Below are positions 40,552-48,901 of a stretch of 64,000 nucleotides of DNA, piece after piece. Position 1 is the first letter of the stretch, and every line of letters begins with the position of its first letter. A program made the translations under genes and the position numbers. The stretch spans positions 124,001-188,000 of the forward strand of contig JACJYC010000004.1 in assembly GCA_020636325.1 (NCBI GenBank), given 5' to 3'. The notes beneath the pieces are model-generated. The model was not told the origin of the DNA. It saw only the letters and a list, made by a program, of their open reading frames with translations, and did not search any database. This DNA is from Lewinellaceae bacterium (GTDB lineage Bacteria; Bacteroidota; Bacteroidia; Chitinophagales; Saprospiraceae).

Positions 40552-41658
40552 ATCCGCCGCCATTTCCGGGTAAAGGCTCAGCAGGCCGTCTTCGGAGGCG
40601 GCGCAGATACCCCGTTCGGTGATCAGCCCTGTGACCAGTTTGGCGGGCGTGATATCGAACCCGTAATTCAGGGCGGGGCTGTCTGCGGGCATGATCTCCA
40701 CTCTTCTGATGGCGGTTCCGTCGAGGCCGACCACAAACCGGACTTCATCTTCACTGCGTTCTTCGATGGAGATTTCGGCCAGCCCGTCGCGGATCTCCCA
40801 GTCGATGGAGGTGGAAGGCGCGGCGACGTAAAACGGCACCTCATTGTCGAAGGCAGCCAGGGCTTTCAGGTAGGTGCCGATCTTGTTGGCCACATCCCCT
40901 TCGCGCGTTGTGCGGTCCGTACCGACGATCGCCAGGTCCACCAATCCCTTTTGCATCAGCAGGCCGCCGGCATTGTCGGTGATCACCGTGTGCGGTACGC
41001 CGTGCTGGCCCAATTCAAAGGCGGTCAGGCCGGCGCCCTGGTTGCGGGGGCGGGTTTCATCCACCCAGACGTGGACCGGGATACCGGCGTCGTGGGCCAG
41101 GTAGATCGGTGCGGTTGCGGTGCCGTAATCGATGCAGGCCAGCCAGCCCGCGTTGCAATGGGTGAGGATATTGACCGGCTCGCCGCCTTTTTTCCGGTTG
41201 ATCTCCCGGATGAGCGGCAGGCCGGTTTCTCCGATGGCGCGGCATTGGGCGGCGCTTTCTTCAACGAGTGCATCCGCGATGCGGACAGCGGCGGTCCATT
41301 TTTCGTAATCCGGCAGCGATTTCACACCCTCCAGCACCCGGTCGACCGCCTTGAACAGGTCGACCGCCGTAGGCCGCGTAGCCCGCAGCCGTTCGACGTA
41401 CCAGGCCAGTTTGCCGTCAAAATCCCGGTCATCCTGGGCCTCCCGGATGGCCGCGCATACCCCGTAGGCAGCCGTCGCGCCGATCAGCGGGGCCCCGCGC
41501 ACCACCATATCGCGGATGGCCCATTCAAAATCCTGAACCGTTTCCAGGTCTACCGCAGCCACCTCAAACGGCAACCTGCGCTGATCGAGCACCTGCCAGA
41601 TGCCGGGTTCCTCAGATTTCCTCCAGATGCTGCGGTAATGGCGGTTGTGGATTTTCAT
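40540..41658 (-). CDS. mtnA: S-methyl-5-thioribose-1-phosphate isomerase
   Basis: 372 aa, cytoplasmic. Converts methylthioribose-1-phosphate to methylthioribulose-1-phosphate in methionine salvage. Motifs: MVVRGAPLIGATAAYGV, ILTHCNAGWLACIDYGTATA with the catalytic Cys168, DNAGGLLMQKGLVDLAIVG, TDRTTREGDVANKIGTYLKA with the catalytic Asp248, and PFYVAAPSTSID. Both active residues are intact. Its final codons and stop fall within the AATCGRRR tract, so the natural C-terminus may have been altered. No other methionine-salvage gene adjoins. Confidence 0.95.
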   Translation of the reverse strand: MKIHNRHYRSIWRKSEEPGIWQVLDQRRLPFEVAAVDLETVQDFEWAIRDMVVRGAPLIGATAAYGVCAAIREAQDDRDFDGKLAWYVERLRATRPTAVDLFKAVDRVLEGVKSLPDYEKWTAAVRIADALVEESAAQCRAIGETGLPLIREINRKKGGEPVNILTHCNAGWLACIDYGTATAPIYLAHDAGIPVHVWVDETRPRNQGAGLTAFELGQHGVPHTVITDNAGGLLMQKGLVDLAIVGTDRTTREGDVANKIGTYLKALAAFDNEVPFYVAAPSTSIDWEIRDGLAEISIEERSEDEVRFVVGLDGTAIRRVEIMPADSPALNYGFDITPAKLVTGLITERGICAASEDGLLSLYPEMAADAIV

Positions 41659-42075
41659 GATAAGCCGGATTTTGAGGTAAAATTATAAATAATTGGTTAG
41701 GTGGCGCATTAAAATGCAAGCCCCCGTAGGGCCAACCCTTGTGGTTGCCCCAAGGTTGCCTCGCCAAAAACCATCATCCAGGTAAAGCAGGATTAAGACT
41801 TTATTTGCATGGGGCTTAAATCCCATGCAAATAAATCAAAAACCATCGCGGGATAGGCTTACGAATCCCTGCAGGCTTCGCAATCCGGGGCGCAACGGGA
41901 AGGTGCGGCCAGCTGCCCAAAAACTTAATGCTGCCCAATTCCTTTCACCGCTATACCATGCGGCCAATTCCCGCCGTTTATGCATATCAGGACAACAATC
42001 TACGGGCGCCGCTATGCCGGAACCCTTTTGTTGCCGATATTGCACATACATTCAACCACCACAAAAATCTGCCCA
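41659..42075. other. Gene-free divergent interval (mtnA / amidohydrolase)
   Basis: 417 bases. Contains the perfect palindrome at 41811-41844, smaller inverted words (CAACC ... GGTTG near 41730) and a GGCTTACGAATCC ... GGCTTCGCAATCC sequence (41853-41883) akin to the hairpin at 16389. No convincing promoter was seen for either flanking gene and no coding sequence. Confidence 0.55.
41811..41844. repeat. Perfect 13-bp-stem palindrome
   Basis: TTATTTGCATGGG (41811-41823), loop GCTTAAAT, CCCATGCAAATAA (41832-41844). It lies between divergent genes, so it is not a terminator for either neighbour; it could be an operator or a palindromic repeat element. Confidence 0.6.
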
Positions 42076-43461
42076 ATGACAAAAAAATGGTTACTCAGCT
42101 TATCCCTTACGCTGGGCGTATTGGCCCTTTACGCCCAATCGGCTAAAAAAGCCGGGCCCGAAACGGCCTTTACCCACGTCAATGTCCTGCCGATGGACGG
42201 CGGCCGGACCCTGCTGGAAAACCAGACGGTCATCGTCAAAGCCGGTAAAATTGCCAAAATCGGTCCCTCCGACAAGGTCAAACCGGGAAAACTAGCCACC
42301 GTGATCGACGGTACCGGGAAATACCTGCTCCCCGGCTTGGCCGAAATGCACGCCCATATCCCGACGCCCGATAACGGCGACGACGCCCTGGTGAAGGAAA
42401 CCCTGTTCCTGTACCTGGCCAACGGCGTGACCACCATCCGCGGCATGCTCGGGGCGCCTTACCACCTCCAACTGCGCAAAATGGCGGAGAACAACGAGGT
42501 CCTCAGCCCAAGGATCGTGACCTCCAGCCCGTCCCTCAACGGCAGCACCATCCAGACGCCGGAGGAAGCCCAGGAAAAGGTGACCAAATACCAACACGAC
42601 GGCTATGATTTCCTGAAAATCCACCCCGGCGTGAAGCTGGATGTATTCGACGCCATGGTCCGCACCGCCCGCAAAGTGGGCATCACCTTCGCCGGTCACG
42701 TACCGGTCGACGTCGGTATCCGGCACGCGCTGGAGTCAGGGTATGCCTCGGTGGATCATATGGACGGTTATGTGGAAGGCCTGGCGCCCGCAGCCATCCG
42801 GGATACCATGAAAAACCAGGGCTTCTTCGGCTACGACCTGGCCCCGTTTGCCGATGAACAGGCCATACCCGAACTGACCGGCCTGACCAAGGGCAACAAC
42901 GTCTGGGTCGTACCCACCCAAAGCCTGTTCGTGCGCTGGTTCTCCCCGGAAGACCCCAACGTGCTGGCCAATGAGCCGGAAATGAAATACATGTCGCCCA
43001 AAACGCTCTATCAGTGGCGGCAAAGCAAGGCGAGCCTGATCACCAGCCCGGATTACAATGAGGCCCAATGGAAGCAGTTCATCGCCGTACGCCAGAAAAT
43101 GCTGCGGGCATTCCGCCGCACCGGCGTAGGCCTCCTCCTGGGGTCGGACGCTCCGCAGGTGTTCAATGTGCCCGGCTTTTCGCTGCACCACGAAGTGAAG
43201 GCGCTGGAAGAAGCCGGATTGCCCATAGAGACCATCCTGGAGAGCGGCACCGTCAACCCCGCCCGCTTTTTCGGCAAGCAAGGCCAGTTCGGCACCGTGA
43301 CCGTCGGCGCTTCCGCTGACCTGATCCTCGCCGACGGCAACCCCATGAACAACCTGGACGATCTCTGGAACCAGTCCGGCGTCATGGTGCGCGGCCAATG
43401 GCTGAGCCGGGAGTTCATTGCGGGGAAATTGGCGGAGATTGCGGCTAAATATGGGAATTAG
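42076..43461 (+). CDS. Exported amidohydrolase
   Basis: 461 aa from ATG 42076 (MTKKWLLSLSLTLGVLALYA signal peptide); the upstream frame to 41980 has no signal. Amidohydrolase-superfamily metal ligands are visible: HxH in LAEMHAHIPTP, a Lys in YDFLKIHPGVK that may be carboxylated, His in ITFAGHVPVD and ASVDHMDGY, and Asp in LLGSDAPQVF. The C-terminal ...GTVTVGASADLILADGNPMN is the usual beta-sandwich signature. Imidazolonepropionase-like and prolidase-like enzymes share this pattern; the substrate is undetermined. Convergent with the mutase gene across a 7-bp tandem tract. Confidence 0.9.
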   Translation: MTKKWLLSLSLTLGVLALYAQSAKKAGPETAFTHVNVLPMDGGRTLLENQTVIVKAGKIAKIGPSDKVKPGKLATVIDGTGKYLLPGLAEMHAHIPTPDNGDDALVKETLFLYLANGVTTIRGMLGAPYHLQLRKMAENNEVLSPRIVTSSPSLNGSTIQTPEEAQEKVTKYQHDGYDFLKIHPGVKLDVFDAMVRTARKVGITFAGHVPVDVGIRHALESGYASVDHMDGYVEGLAPAAIRDTMKNQGFFGYDLAPFADEQAIPELTGLTKGNNVWVVPTQSLFVRWFSPEDPNVLANEPEMKYMSPKTLYQWRQSKASLITSPDYNEAQWKQFIAVRQKMLRAFRRTGVGLLLGSDAPQVFNVPGFSLHHEVKALEEAGLPIETILESGTVNPARFFGKQGQFGTVTVGASADLILADGNPMNNLDDLWNQSGVMVRGQWLSREFIAGKLAEIAAKYGN

Positions 43462-43463
43462 TT

Positions 43464-43587
43464 GTAGGTCGTAAGTCGTAAGTCATAAGTCGTAAGTGGT
43501 AAGTCGTAAGTGGTAAGTGGGCCGTATTCAGAAGCTTACGACTTACGACTGGCAACTTACGACTAATAACTGGCAACTTACGACTAA
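43464..43587. repeat. GTCGTAA / TTACGAC 7-bp tandem and inverted tract
   Basis: About seven GTCGTAA-type units on the left and four TTACGAC-type units on the right form complementary arms between the convergent stops at 43461 and 43588. Likely bidirectional terminator built from tandem words. Confidence 0.8.
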
Positions 43588-44757
43588 TCAAACGAGCTCA
43601 TCAAACACCATAAATCCGCCGGCGCGCTCGATCTCCTGCAACTGCGACCAGGCGGATTCCGCGAGGGTGTCGGTCAGCTTTTCGATATAGTAGCTTCCTG
43701 CGCCGGGGTCGGCCACCCGGTCCAGGAAGCTTTCCATTTTGAGGATATGGTGTACGTTGCGGGCGACCCGCCGGGTGAAAGGCGTCGGCGGTTCCGGGAC
43801 CCCCGCATTGGCCGGCGGGATGTAGAGCCGGTCGACCCCGCCGATGACGGCCGACATGGCCTGGGTAGCGGCACGGATCATATTCTGCAAGGGGTCTTCT
43901 TCCAGACTTTCCAGGGAAAAATGCGCGACAACGGGCGGCATCAAGCCGGGGTCTAAGCTGTAATTTTCCAGGATTCTGCCCCAAAGGAGGCGGAGCGCCC
44001 GGATCTTGGCAATTTCCCCGAAATAGCTGGTACCGACGGCGATGGAAAACTGCATTTGCGCGTTGACGGTTTCCGGCGAAAGCCCGAGGTCGGTCAGCCG
44101 GGCCATATATTCGAGGCCTTTGGCGACGGTCAGGGCCAGTTCGCGGGGTAATCCGGCCGTTCCGGTATGGAAAATGCGGGCGTTGACCTGCAATACGCTG
44201 ATGCCGGGTTCTTCCGCATGTGCGCGTTTAATGAGGCCGGCGGCTTCCTCAAGGGGCGGCTCGCTCCAGTCGAGCAGGGGGTCAAAATCGATGGAGCCGC
44301 GGATGCCTTTTCCGGCTTTTCCATTGGCCGACAACCATTCGCGAACGGTCCTATAACAGGCCGCCGGGTCTTTTCCCGGGAAGGAAAGGTCGAAATGGGT
44401 GGAGATATACGCCAGTTCTATGTCCTTGAAAAGCCCGTTCAGGTCTTCCGCTTTGGGCTGACGCCTGAATTGGAACAGCAGCGCTTCCGCACCGCCGCTC
44501 AACCCTTCGAGGGCCTCCCGGTTGGTGGTGGCCGGATCGGTGAACAGGAAGGCCTCCCCGATCTCCCAGGAATTGCCCGGTTCGCGGCGGCTTATCGGCG
44601 CGGTGGTTTCGGCCAGGTCTTCCAGCGTGAACAACGGGGCGATGGACAGGTCGTCATTCAATTGCCAGTAAATGGATTCCAGCGGTTTGTCGCCCAGCTC
44701 TTTGGTCACTTGCCGGATCCAGTCGGATTGATCTGGTTTTTTGAATGTTTCAAACAT
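43588..44757 (-). CDS. Methylmalonyl-CoA mutase small subunit, C-terminally short
   Basis: 389 aa from ATG 44757. Matches the TIM-barrel part of MutA-type subunits: NDDLSIAPLFTLEDL, GIRGSIDFDPLLDW, FHTGTAGLPRELALTVAKGL, QFSIAVGTSYFGEIAKIRAL, ATQAMSAVIGGVDRLYIPP, DPGAGSYYIEKLTDTLAESA. The usual protein continues for at least 60 more residues (and often a B12-like domain), but here it stops at GGFMVFDELV exactly where a tandem repeat tract begins. The large catalytic subunit (mutB) is not adjacent. With its partner it would interconvert methylmalonyl-CoA and succinyl-CoA; whether this shortened form still assembles is unknown. Confidence 0.85.
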   Translation of the reverse strand: MFETFKKPDQSDWIRQVTKELGDKPLESIYWQLNDDLSIAPLFTLEDLAETTAPISRREPGNSWEIGEAFLFTDPATTNREALEGLSGGAEALLFQFRRQPKAEDLNGLFKDIELAYISTHFDLSFPGKDPAACYRTVREWLSANGKAGKGIRGSIDFDPLLDWSEPPLEEAAGLIKRAHAEEPGISVLQVNARIFHTGTAGLPRELALTVAKGLEYMARLTDLGLSPETVNAQMQFSIAVGTSYFGEIAKIRALRLLWGRILENYSLDPGLMPPVVAHFSLESLEEDPLQNMIRAATQAMSAVIGGVDRLYIPPANAGVPEPPTPFTRRVARNVHHILKMESFLDRVADPGAGSYYIEKLTDTLAESAWSQLQEIERAGGFMVFDELV

Positions 44758-44769
44758 GATTTGGTCAGG

Positions 44770-44777
44770 TATTTTTG
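44770..44777 (+). promoter_or_regulatory. -7 box for the cysteine desulfurase gene
   Basis: TATTTTTG (TAnnTTTG), 68 bases before ATG 44845, in the divergent gap. Confidence 0.35.
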
Positions 44778-44812
44778 CAGCGGTCCTAAGGCCGGAGTTT
44801 TCCAAAGGTACA

Positions 44813-44820
44813 AGTATACC
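44813..44820 (-). promoter_or_regulatory. -7 box for the mutase gene
   Basis: Minus-strand TACCTTTG (TAnnTTTG), 56 bases before the mutase start at 44757; it would overlap transcription toward the desulfurase gene. Confidence 0.35.
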
Positions 44821-44844
44821 AACTTTTTCCGGGCTTTCATCGTT

Positions 44845-46050
44845 ATGAATGTAACTATGCACGAACTGCCGATCTATCTGGATTACAATGCCACCACGCC
44901 CTGCGACCCCGCCGTCGCCGCGGAAATGCTGCCGTTTTTTACCCGTCAGTTCGGCAACGCGGCCAGCCGGAACCATGCCTACGGCTGGATGGCGGAAGAA
45001 GCCGTGGCCAAAGCCCGCAAACAGGTAGCCGGGCTTATCGGTGCGGAAGACAAGGAGATCGTATTCACCTCCGGCGCCACCGAATCGGATAACCTGGCGC
45101 TGAAGGGCATCATGGCGCTCTACGCCCGGAAAGGCAAACACCTGATCACCGCAAAAACCGAACATAAGGCGGTACTGGATACCTGTTACCACCTGGAAAA
45201 ATCGGGTTATGAGGTCACGTACCTGGAAACCGGCGCCGACGGCCTGCTGAATCCGGAAACCCTGGAGGACGCAATCCGGCCGGATACGGTCCTGGTATCG
45301 GTGATGTGGGCCAACAACGAGACCGGCGTCATCCAGCCGATGGCGGAAATCGGGGAGATCTGCGCCCGGCACGGTGTTCTCCTGATGAGCGACGCAACGC
45401 AGGCTGTCGGTAAAATACCGGTGGATCCCCGGGCGTGCGGGGTGCACCTGATGGCTTTTTCGGCCCATAAAATGTACGGACCCAAAGGGGTAGGGGGGCT
45501 GTACGTTTCCCGGAAGTCGCCGAGGGTCCGGCTGGCGATCCAGCAACACGGCGGAGGCCATGAGGACGGCTTGCGGTCGGGGACCCTGAATGTGCCCGGC
45601 ATCGTCGGATTCGGCAAGGCGGCCGAACTGGCCCTGGCCGGCCTGGAAACGGAAGCCCAACGGCTGGGTGCCCTGCGCGACCGGTTTGAATCGACCCTGC
45701 TCGGGCAGCTTGATGAATTGTACATCAACGGGGCCAAGGACCGGCGTTTACCGCATGTCAGCAACCTTTCGTTCCGGTATCTGGACAGCGAAGCCATCCT
45801 GGGCGCCCTCAACCGGAAAATCGCTGCGGCTACGGGATCAGCCTGCTCCTCTGCAACTTTGGAGCCTTCTCATGTGTTATTAGCCATGGGACAATCCGAA
45901 GAACAAGCCCGGAGCGCCATCCGGTTCAGCTTCGGCCGGTTCTCGACCGTGGAAGAGGCGGAAAAAGCCGCGGAATGGTTGATCGAGGCGGTCAAACGCC
46001 TGCGGGAGAAGAGCCCGGTTTGGGAATTGTTCAAAGAAGGCTTAATTTAG
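44845..46050 (+). CDS. Cysteine desulfurase (IscS/NifS family)
   Basis: 401 aa from ATG 44845; ATG 44857 (MHELPIYLDYNATTPCD) is equally good and closer to the conserved start. PLP enzyme that takes sulfur from cysteine for Fe-S clusters and thiolation (and can act on selenocysteine). Motifs: YLDYNATTPCD, TSGATESDNLALKG, TEHKAVLDT, WANNETGVIQP, FSAHKMYGPKGVG with the PLP Lys209, and GSACSSATLEPSHVL with the catalytic Cys334 on the mobile loop. Class I by this loop. Sixteen bases separate it from the IscA-type gene, consistent with a two-gene Fe-S operon. Confidence 0.95.
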   Translation: MNVTMHELPIYLDYNATTPCDPAVAAEMLPFFTRQFGNAASRNHAYGWMAEEAVAKARKQVAGLIGAEDKEIVFTSGATESDNLALKGIMALYARKGKHLITAKTEHKAVLDTCYHLEKSGYEVTYLETGADGLLNPETLEDAIRPDTVLVSVMWANNETGVIQPMAEIGEICARHGVLLMSDATQAVGKIPVDPRACGVHLMAFSAHKMYGPKGVGGLYVSRKSPRVRLAIQQHGGGHEDGLRSGTLNVPGIVGFGKAAELALAGLETEAQRLGALRDRFESTLLGQLDELYINGAKDRRLPHVSNLSFRYLDSEAILGALNRKIAAATGSACSSATLEPSHVLLAMGQSEEQARSAIRFSFGRFSTVEEAEKAAEWLIEAVKRLREKSPVWELFKEGLI

Positions 46051-46066
46051 CGCAAAATTTATCGGT

Positions 46067-46393
46067 ATGCTGTTTGTAGGCGATAGCGCCAAGACCAAGA
46101 TCGAAGAGCTCATCCAGTCGGACAACCTGACGCCGCAACATTTCGTGCGCGTTTCGGTGACGAGCGGCGGTTGTTCAGGCCTGACCTACAACATGGAATT
46201 CGACAACCAGGATCGGGCTGATGACCAGGCCTTCGAGGACAAGGGCATCAAGATCGTGACGGATTTCCGCAGTTTGCTGTACCTCTTCAATACCACCCTT
46301 GAATTTTCCGGCGGCCTCGACGGGAAAGGCTTCTACTTCGACAACCCGAATGCTTCCAGAACCTGCGCCTGCGGGGAGAGCTTTGCGGTGTAG
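46067..46393 (+). CDS. IscA/ErpA-type iron-sulfur cluster assembly protein (HesB family)
   Basis: 108 aa, cytoplasmic. A-type carrier that accepts an Fe-S cluster and passes it to apoproteins. The three cluster cysteines are present: SGGCSGLTYNMEFDN near the middle and the CxC pair TCACGESF at the C-terminus. Length is normal. It lies directly after the cysteine desulfurase gene and is probably cotranscribed with it; the IscU scaffold is not in the window. Confidence 0.95.
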   Translation: MLFVGDSAKTKIEELIQSDNLTPQHFVRVSVTSGGCSGLTYNMEFDNQDRADDQAFEDKGIKIVTDFRSLLYLFNTTLEFSGGLDGKGFYFDNPNASRTCACGESFAV

Positions 46394-46553
46394 TTGTTTC
46401 ACTGGTCCATTGTTACACTGATTCATTGTTGGGGCGTTGCTTTTGGAAGTGGGGTAGGGTGTCTTTGCCTGCTTCGTTTTGCCTGAGACCGGATGTCATG
46501 ATGGTTTCCTGGTTAAATGGTTTTATGGCTGTTGGTCCGTTATAAAGTCAAAC

Positions 46554-46579
46554 TTTGCTTCGTAAGCAAACAGGCTTTT
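46554..46579 (+). terminator. Weak hairpin after the IscA-type gene
   Basis: TTTGCTT (46554-46560), loop CGT, AAGCAAA (46564-46570), then CAGGCTTTTT. A possible terminator, though 160 bases after the IscA-type stop. Confidence 0.4.
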
Positions 46580-46593
46580 TCAACAATCGTTTT

Positions 46594-46625
46594 TTCAAAA
46601 CCATTCAACCATTCAACCATCCATC
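46594..46625. repeat. CAACCATT 8-bp tract supplying the gldG stop codon
   Basis: CATTCAACCATTCAACCATCCATCAATCC overlaps the 3' end of gldG: on the minus strand its TTGGATTGATGG encodes the last Leu-Asp and TGA stop. Confidence 0.7.
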
Positions 46626-48144
46626 AATCCAACCGCTCCGCAGCCCGCCTCAGGCGGATGGTCCGTTGCCGTTGGCTGAAGAACAAGCCGATCAGGATGA
46701 CCAGCGTGATCGGAGCCAGGAGGTTGGCCAGTTTGATGAAGGTGCGTTTGCCGGCGGCGTCATCGCTCATGATCTCGGCTTTGAGCGGGCGGCTGGCCAC
46801 TTCTTTGGTGCGCAGGTCGATCAGGCCGGTATCGTCGCTCAGCCAGTCGATGGAGTTGACCAGGAGGTTGATGTTATCGGGCGTTTCGCCGCCCCGGGCC
46901 TGTTGTCCGGATACGCCGAAATCACCGTCGCCGTAGATGACGATGCGGGCAGGGGCGGTACCGCCGAAATTACCCTGGAGGATGCCGCCCATCACCACGT
47001 TGCTCAGCGGAAAATCCTGGGTGGTCCATTTTTTATTGATGTCAAAATTGACGGGCGTATTGACGATGCCCGCCTGCGTTGAAGACCAGATCAGGGGCGT
47101 GAAGGTCTTTGAGGAATCCCCTGAGAATTGTACGGGGCTGGCAAACGGGAAGATCATTTGTTCCAATCCGCCCGTGATCGGGTGGTCGGCAAAATTGCTG
47201 ACCAGCGGCAGGTACGGGAACTGGACCGGCGTGTTGATGGTGAAAAAGCCGTTGCGCTGTTGTACGGAAACGCTTCCGCACTGCGAATCTATGATGAACG
47301 ATGGTGAAACGGTCACGCCTTTGCCCGTCAGCCAGGATTCCAGCCTGGTGGTTACGGGTACGCCGACTGCGTTGTTCAAATCTCCGTTGACGGCGTTGTA
47401 AGCCACCAACAGGTTGCCGCCCCGCGCCAGAAACTGGTCGAGTTGCGCCAGGTGGACATCCGTGAAGGTATCCGCGGGCGCTACAATGGCAATGGTCTTG
47501 AACCGGTCCGGAACGGCCTCATCCAACGTAACGGTTTCGACCTGGTAAAGGATGCTGAGGGCTTTGTACGCCTGGCTGAGCTCCTGCAATGCGGGCTCGC
47601 CCTGCCCCTGCACAAAGGCGATGGACGGTTTTTCCTTGACGGAGAGCTTCTTGATGCTGGTCGCCAGGGCGTATTCCATGCCCGGGCCCGGCTGGACGAC
47701 GGGAATAACGTCCGATTCTTCCCCCATTTGCACCGTTGCGCCCATGAAGACCTGTTGCTGCTTGGACTGGTCTTTCTCCCGGATGTTCACCATCAGGGGC
47801 TGGATCTGCTTCTGGGCGGCTTCCTGTTTTTCCTCATCTGTCTCCGGCGATACAAACTGGAAATCCACGTAGCCTTTCGACCGGTTGGCGAATTCCACCA
47901 GCATGTTGCGGAAATCCCGTTCATTTTCGGTCAGGACGGGCGGCAGGTTTTTTGAAAAATAGGCCGTTACGGTCACAGGCGTACCGGCGTCGCGGACGCT
48001 CTTGAGGATGTTCCTGGTGGCTTTGCTGAGGGTATAAACCTGGTTCTCGGAGAGGTCCAACCGGAAAAAGAACTGGTTGGACAGCAGGTTGAGGAGGACC
48101 AGGATGCCCGCAATCAGTAGTATACTGGTTATGTTTTTCATCAT
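46624..48144 (-). CDS. gldG: Gliding-motility ABC transporter auxiliary protein GldG
   Basis: 506 aa. N-terminal membrane helix (NITSILLIAGILVLLNLLSN), a long extracytoplasmic GldG domain beginning with FFRLDLSENQVYTLSKATRN and ILKSVRDAGTPVTVTAYFSK, and a C-terminal helix LAPITLVILIGLFFSQRQRT. This is the auxiliary, substrate-binding-like subunit of the GldAFG complex, required for gliding in Flavobacterium. Last of the gldA-gldF-gldG operon, starting 22 bases after gldF. Its final two codons and stop come from a tandem tract, so it may be slightly shortened. Confidence 0.92.
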   Translation of the reverse strand: MMKNITSILLIAGILVLLNLLSNQFFFRLDLSENQVYTLSKATRNILKSVRDAGTPVTVTAYFSKNLPPVLTENERDFRNMLVEFANRSKGYVDFQFVSPETDEEKQEAAQKQIQPLMVNIREKDQSKQQQVFMGATVQMGEESDVIPVVQPGPGMEYALATSIKKLSVKEKPSIAFVQGQGEPALQELSQAYKALSILYQVETVTLDEAVPDRFKTIAIVAPADTFTDVHLAQLDQFLARGGNLLVAYNAVNGDLNNAVGVPVTTRLESWLTGKGVTVSPSFIIDSQCGSVSVQQRNGFFTINTPVQFPYLPLVSNFADHPITGGLEQMIFPFASPVQFSGDSSKTFTPLIWSSTQAGIVNTPVNFDINKKWTTQDFPLSNVVMGGILQGNFGGTAPARIVIYGDGDFGVSGQQARGGETPDNINLLVNSIDWLSDDTGLIDLRTKEVASRPLKAEIMSDDAAGKRTFIKLANLLAPITLVILIGLFFSQRQRTIRLRRAAERLD

Positions 48145-48166
48145 TCGCAGGGTTAATGCACTACAA

Positions 48167-48883
48167 TTAGGCTCTTTGTATGATCCGCCACTCTGCCAGC
48201 AACAGTCCGATGGCGGTCAGGGAAAGGAAGAAAATGATGTCCTTGCTGTCGATCACGCCTCTGGAAATGGATTCGAAATGGTTGGTGACGCTGAGCGTGC
48301 TGAACAGGGTTCCGAGGAATCCGCCGGTAAAATTGGCCATAATGCCGAACAGGAAATGGAAGAAAATCCCGATGAACAGCGCCAGAATAAAGGCGACGAT
48401 CTGGTTGTCGGTCAGGCTGCTGGTAAACAGGCCGATGGCGATATAGGCGGCGCTGAGCAGGATGAGCCCGAGGTACCCGCAGAGGGTGGCGCCGTGGTCG
48501 ATATCACCGAGGGTGCTCACGGTGATGTAATAAGGCAGCGTAAAGGCCAGGGCGATCAGGACCAGTTCGAGGCAGGCCATGAATTTGCCCAATACCAGCT
48601 GGCGGTCGGTGACGGCTTTGGTCAGCAGCAGTTCAATGGCGCCGGTTTTCTTCTCTTCAGCCAGTTGCCGCATGGTCAGGGCAGGGATGAAGAAGAAAAG
48701 CGTCCATTGCGCTACTGAGAAGAACGCGCCGAGGTCCGCTTGCTGGCGGTAGAAGATATCGGAACCGAAAAGCCAGGTAAAGAATCCGGTAAAGCCCAGG
48801 AAGACCACCAACAGAATATAGGCGATCAGCGAGTCGAAAAAGGAGGTCAATTCGCGCCGGGCAATTATCCTAATGACGTTCAT
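48167..48883 (-). CDS. gldF: Gliding-motility ABC transporter permease GldF
   Basis: 238 aa with six membrane helices (for example LIAYILLVVFLGFTGFFTWL, FTLPYYITVSTLG, AAYIAIGLFTSSLTDNQIVA, FIGIFFHFLFGIMANFTGGF). Matches ABC-2-type permeases of the Gld system; the loop QLAEEKKTGAIELLLTKAVT is the coupling-helix region. Forms the membrane channel with GldA as ATPase and GldG as accessory. It lies between them with gaps of 18 and 22 bases in one transcript. Confidence 0.93.
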   Translation of the reverse strand: MNVIRIIARRELTSFFDSLIAYILLVVFLGFTGFFTWLFGSDIFYRQQADLGAFFSVAQWTLFFFIPALTMRQLAEEKKTGAIELLLTKAVTDRQLVLGKFMACLELVLIALAFTLPYYITVSTLGDIDHGATLCGYLGLILLSAAYIAIGLFTSSLTDNQIVAFILALFIGIFFHFLFGIMANFTGGFLGTLFSTLSVTNHFESISRGVIDSKDIIFFLSLTAIGLLLAEWRIIQRA

Positions 48884-48901
48884 TGGCGTTCAGATTGAGT
48901 T

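Noticed and set aside
44167..44844. N-terminal extension of the cysteine desulfurase frame
   Set aside because: Antisense to the mutase gene; the conserved YLDYNATTP start lies after ATG 44845.
44758..45660. N-terminal extension of the mutase frame over the cysteine desulfurase gene
   Set aside because: The extension is antisense to a complete desulfurase; the mutase-like sequence begins at ATG 44757.
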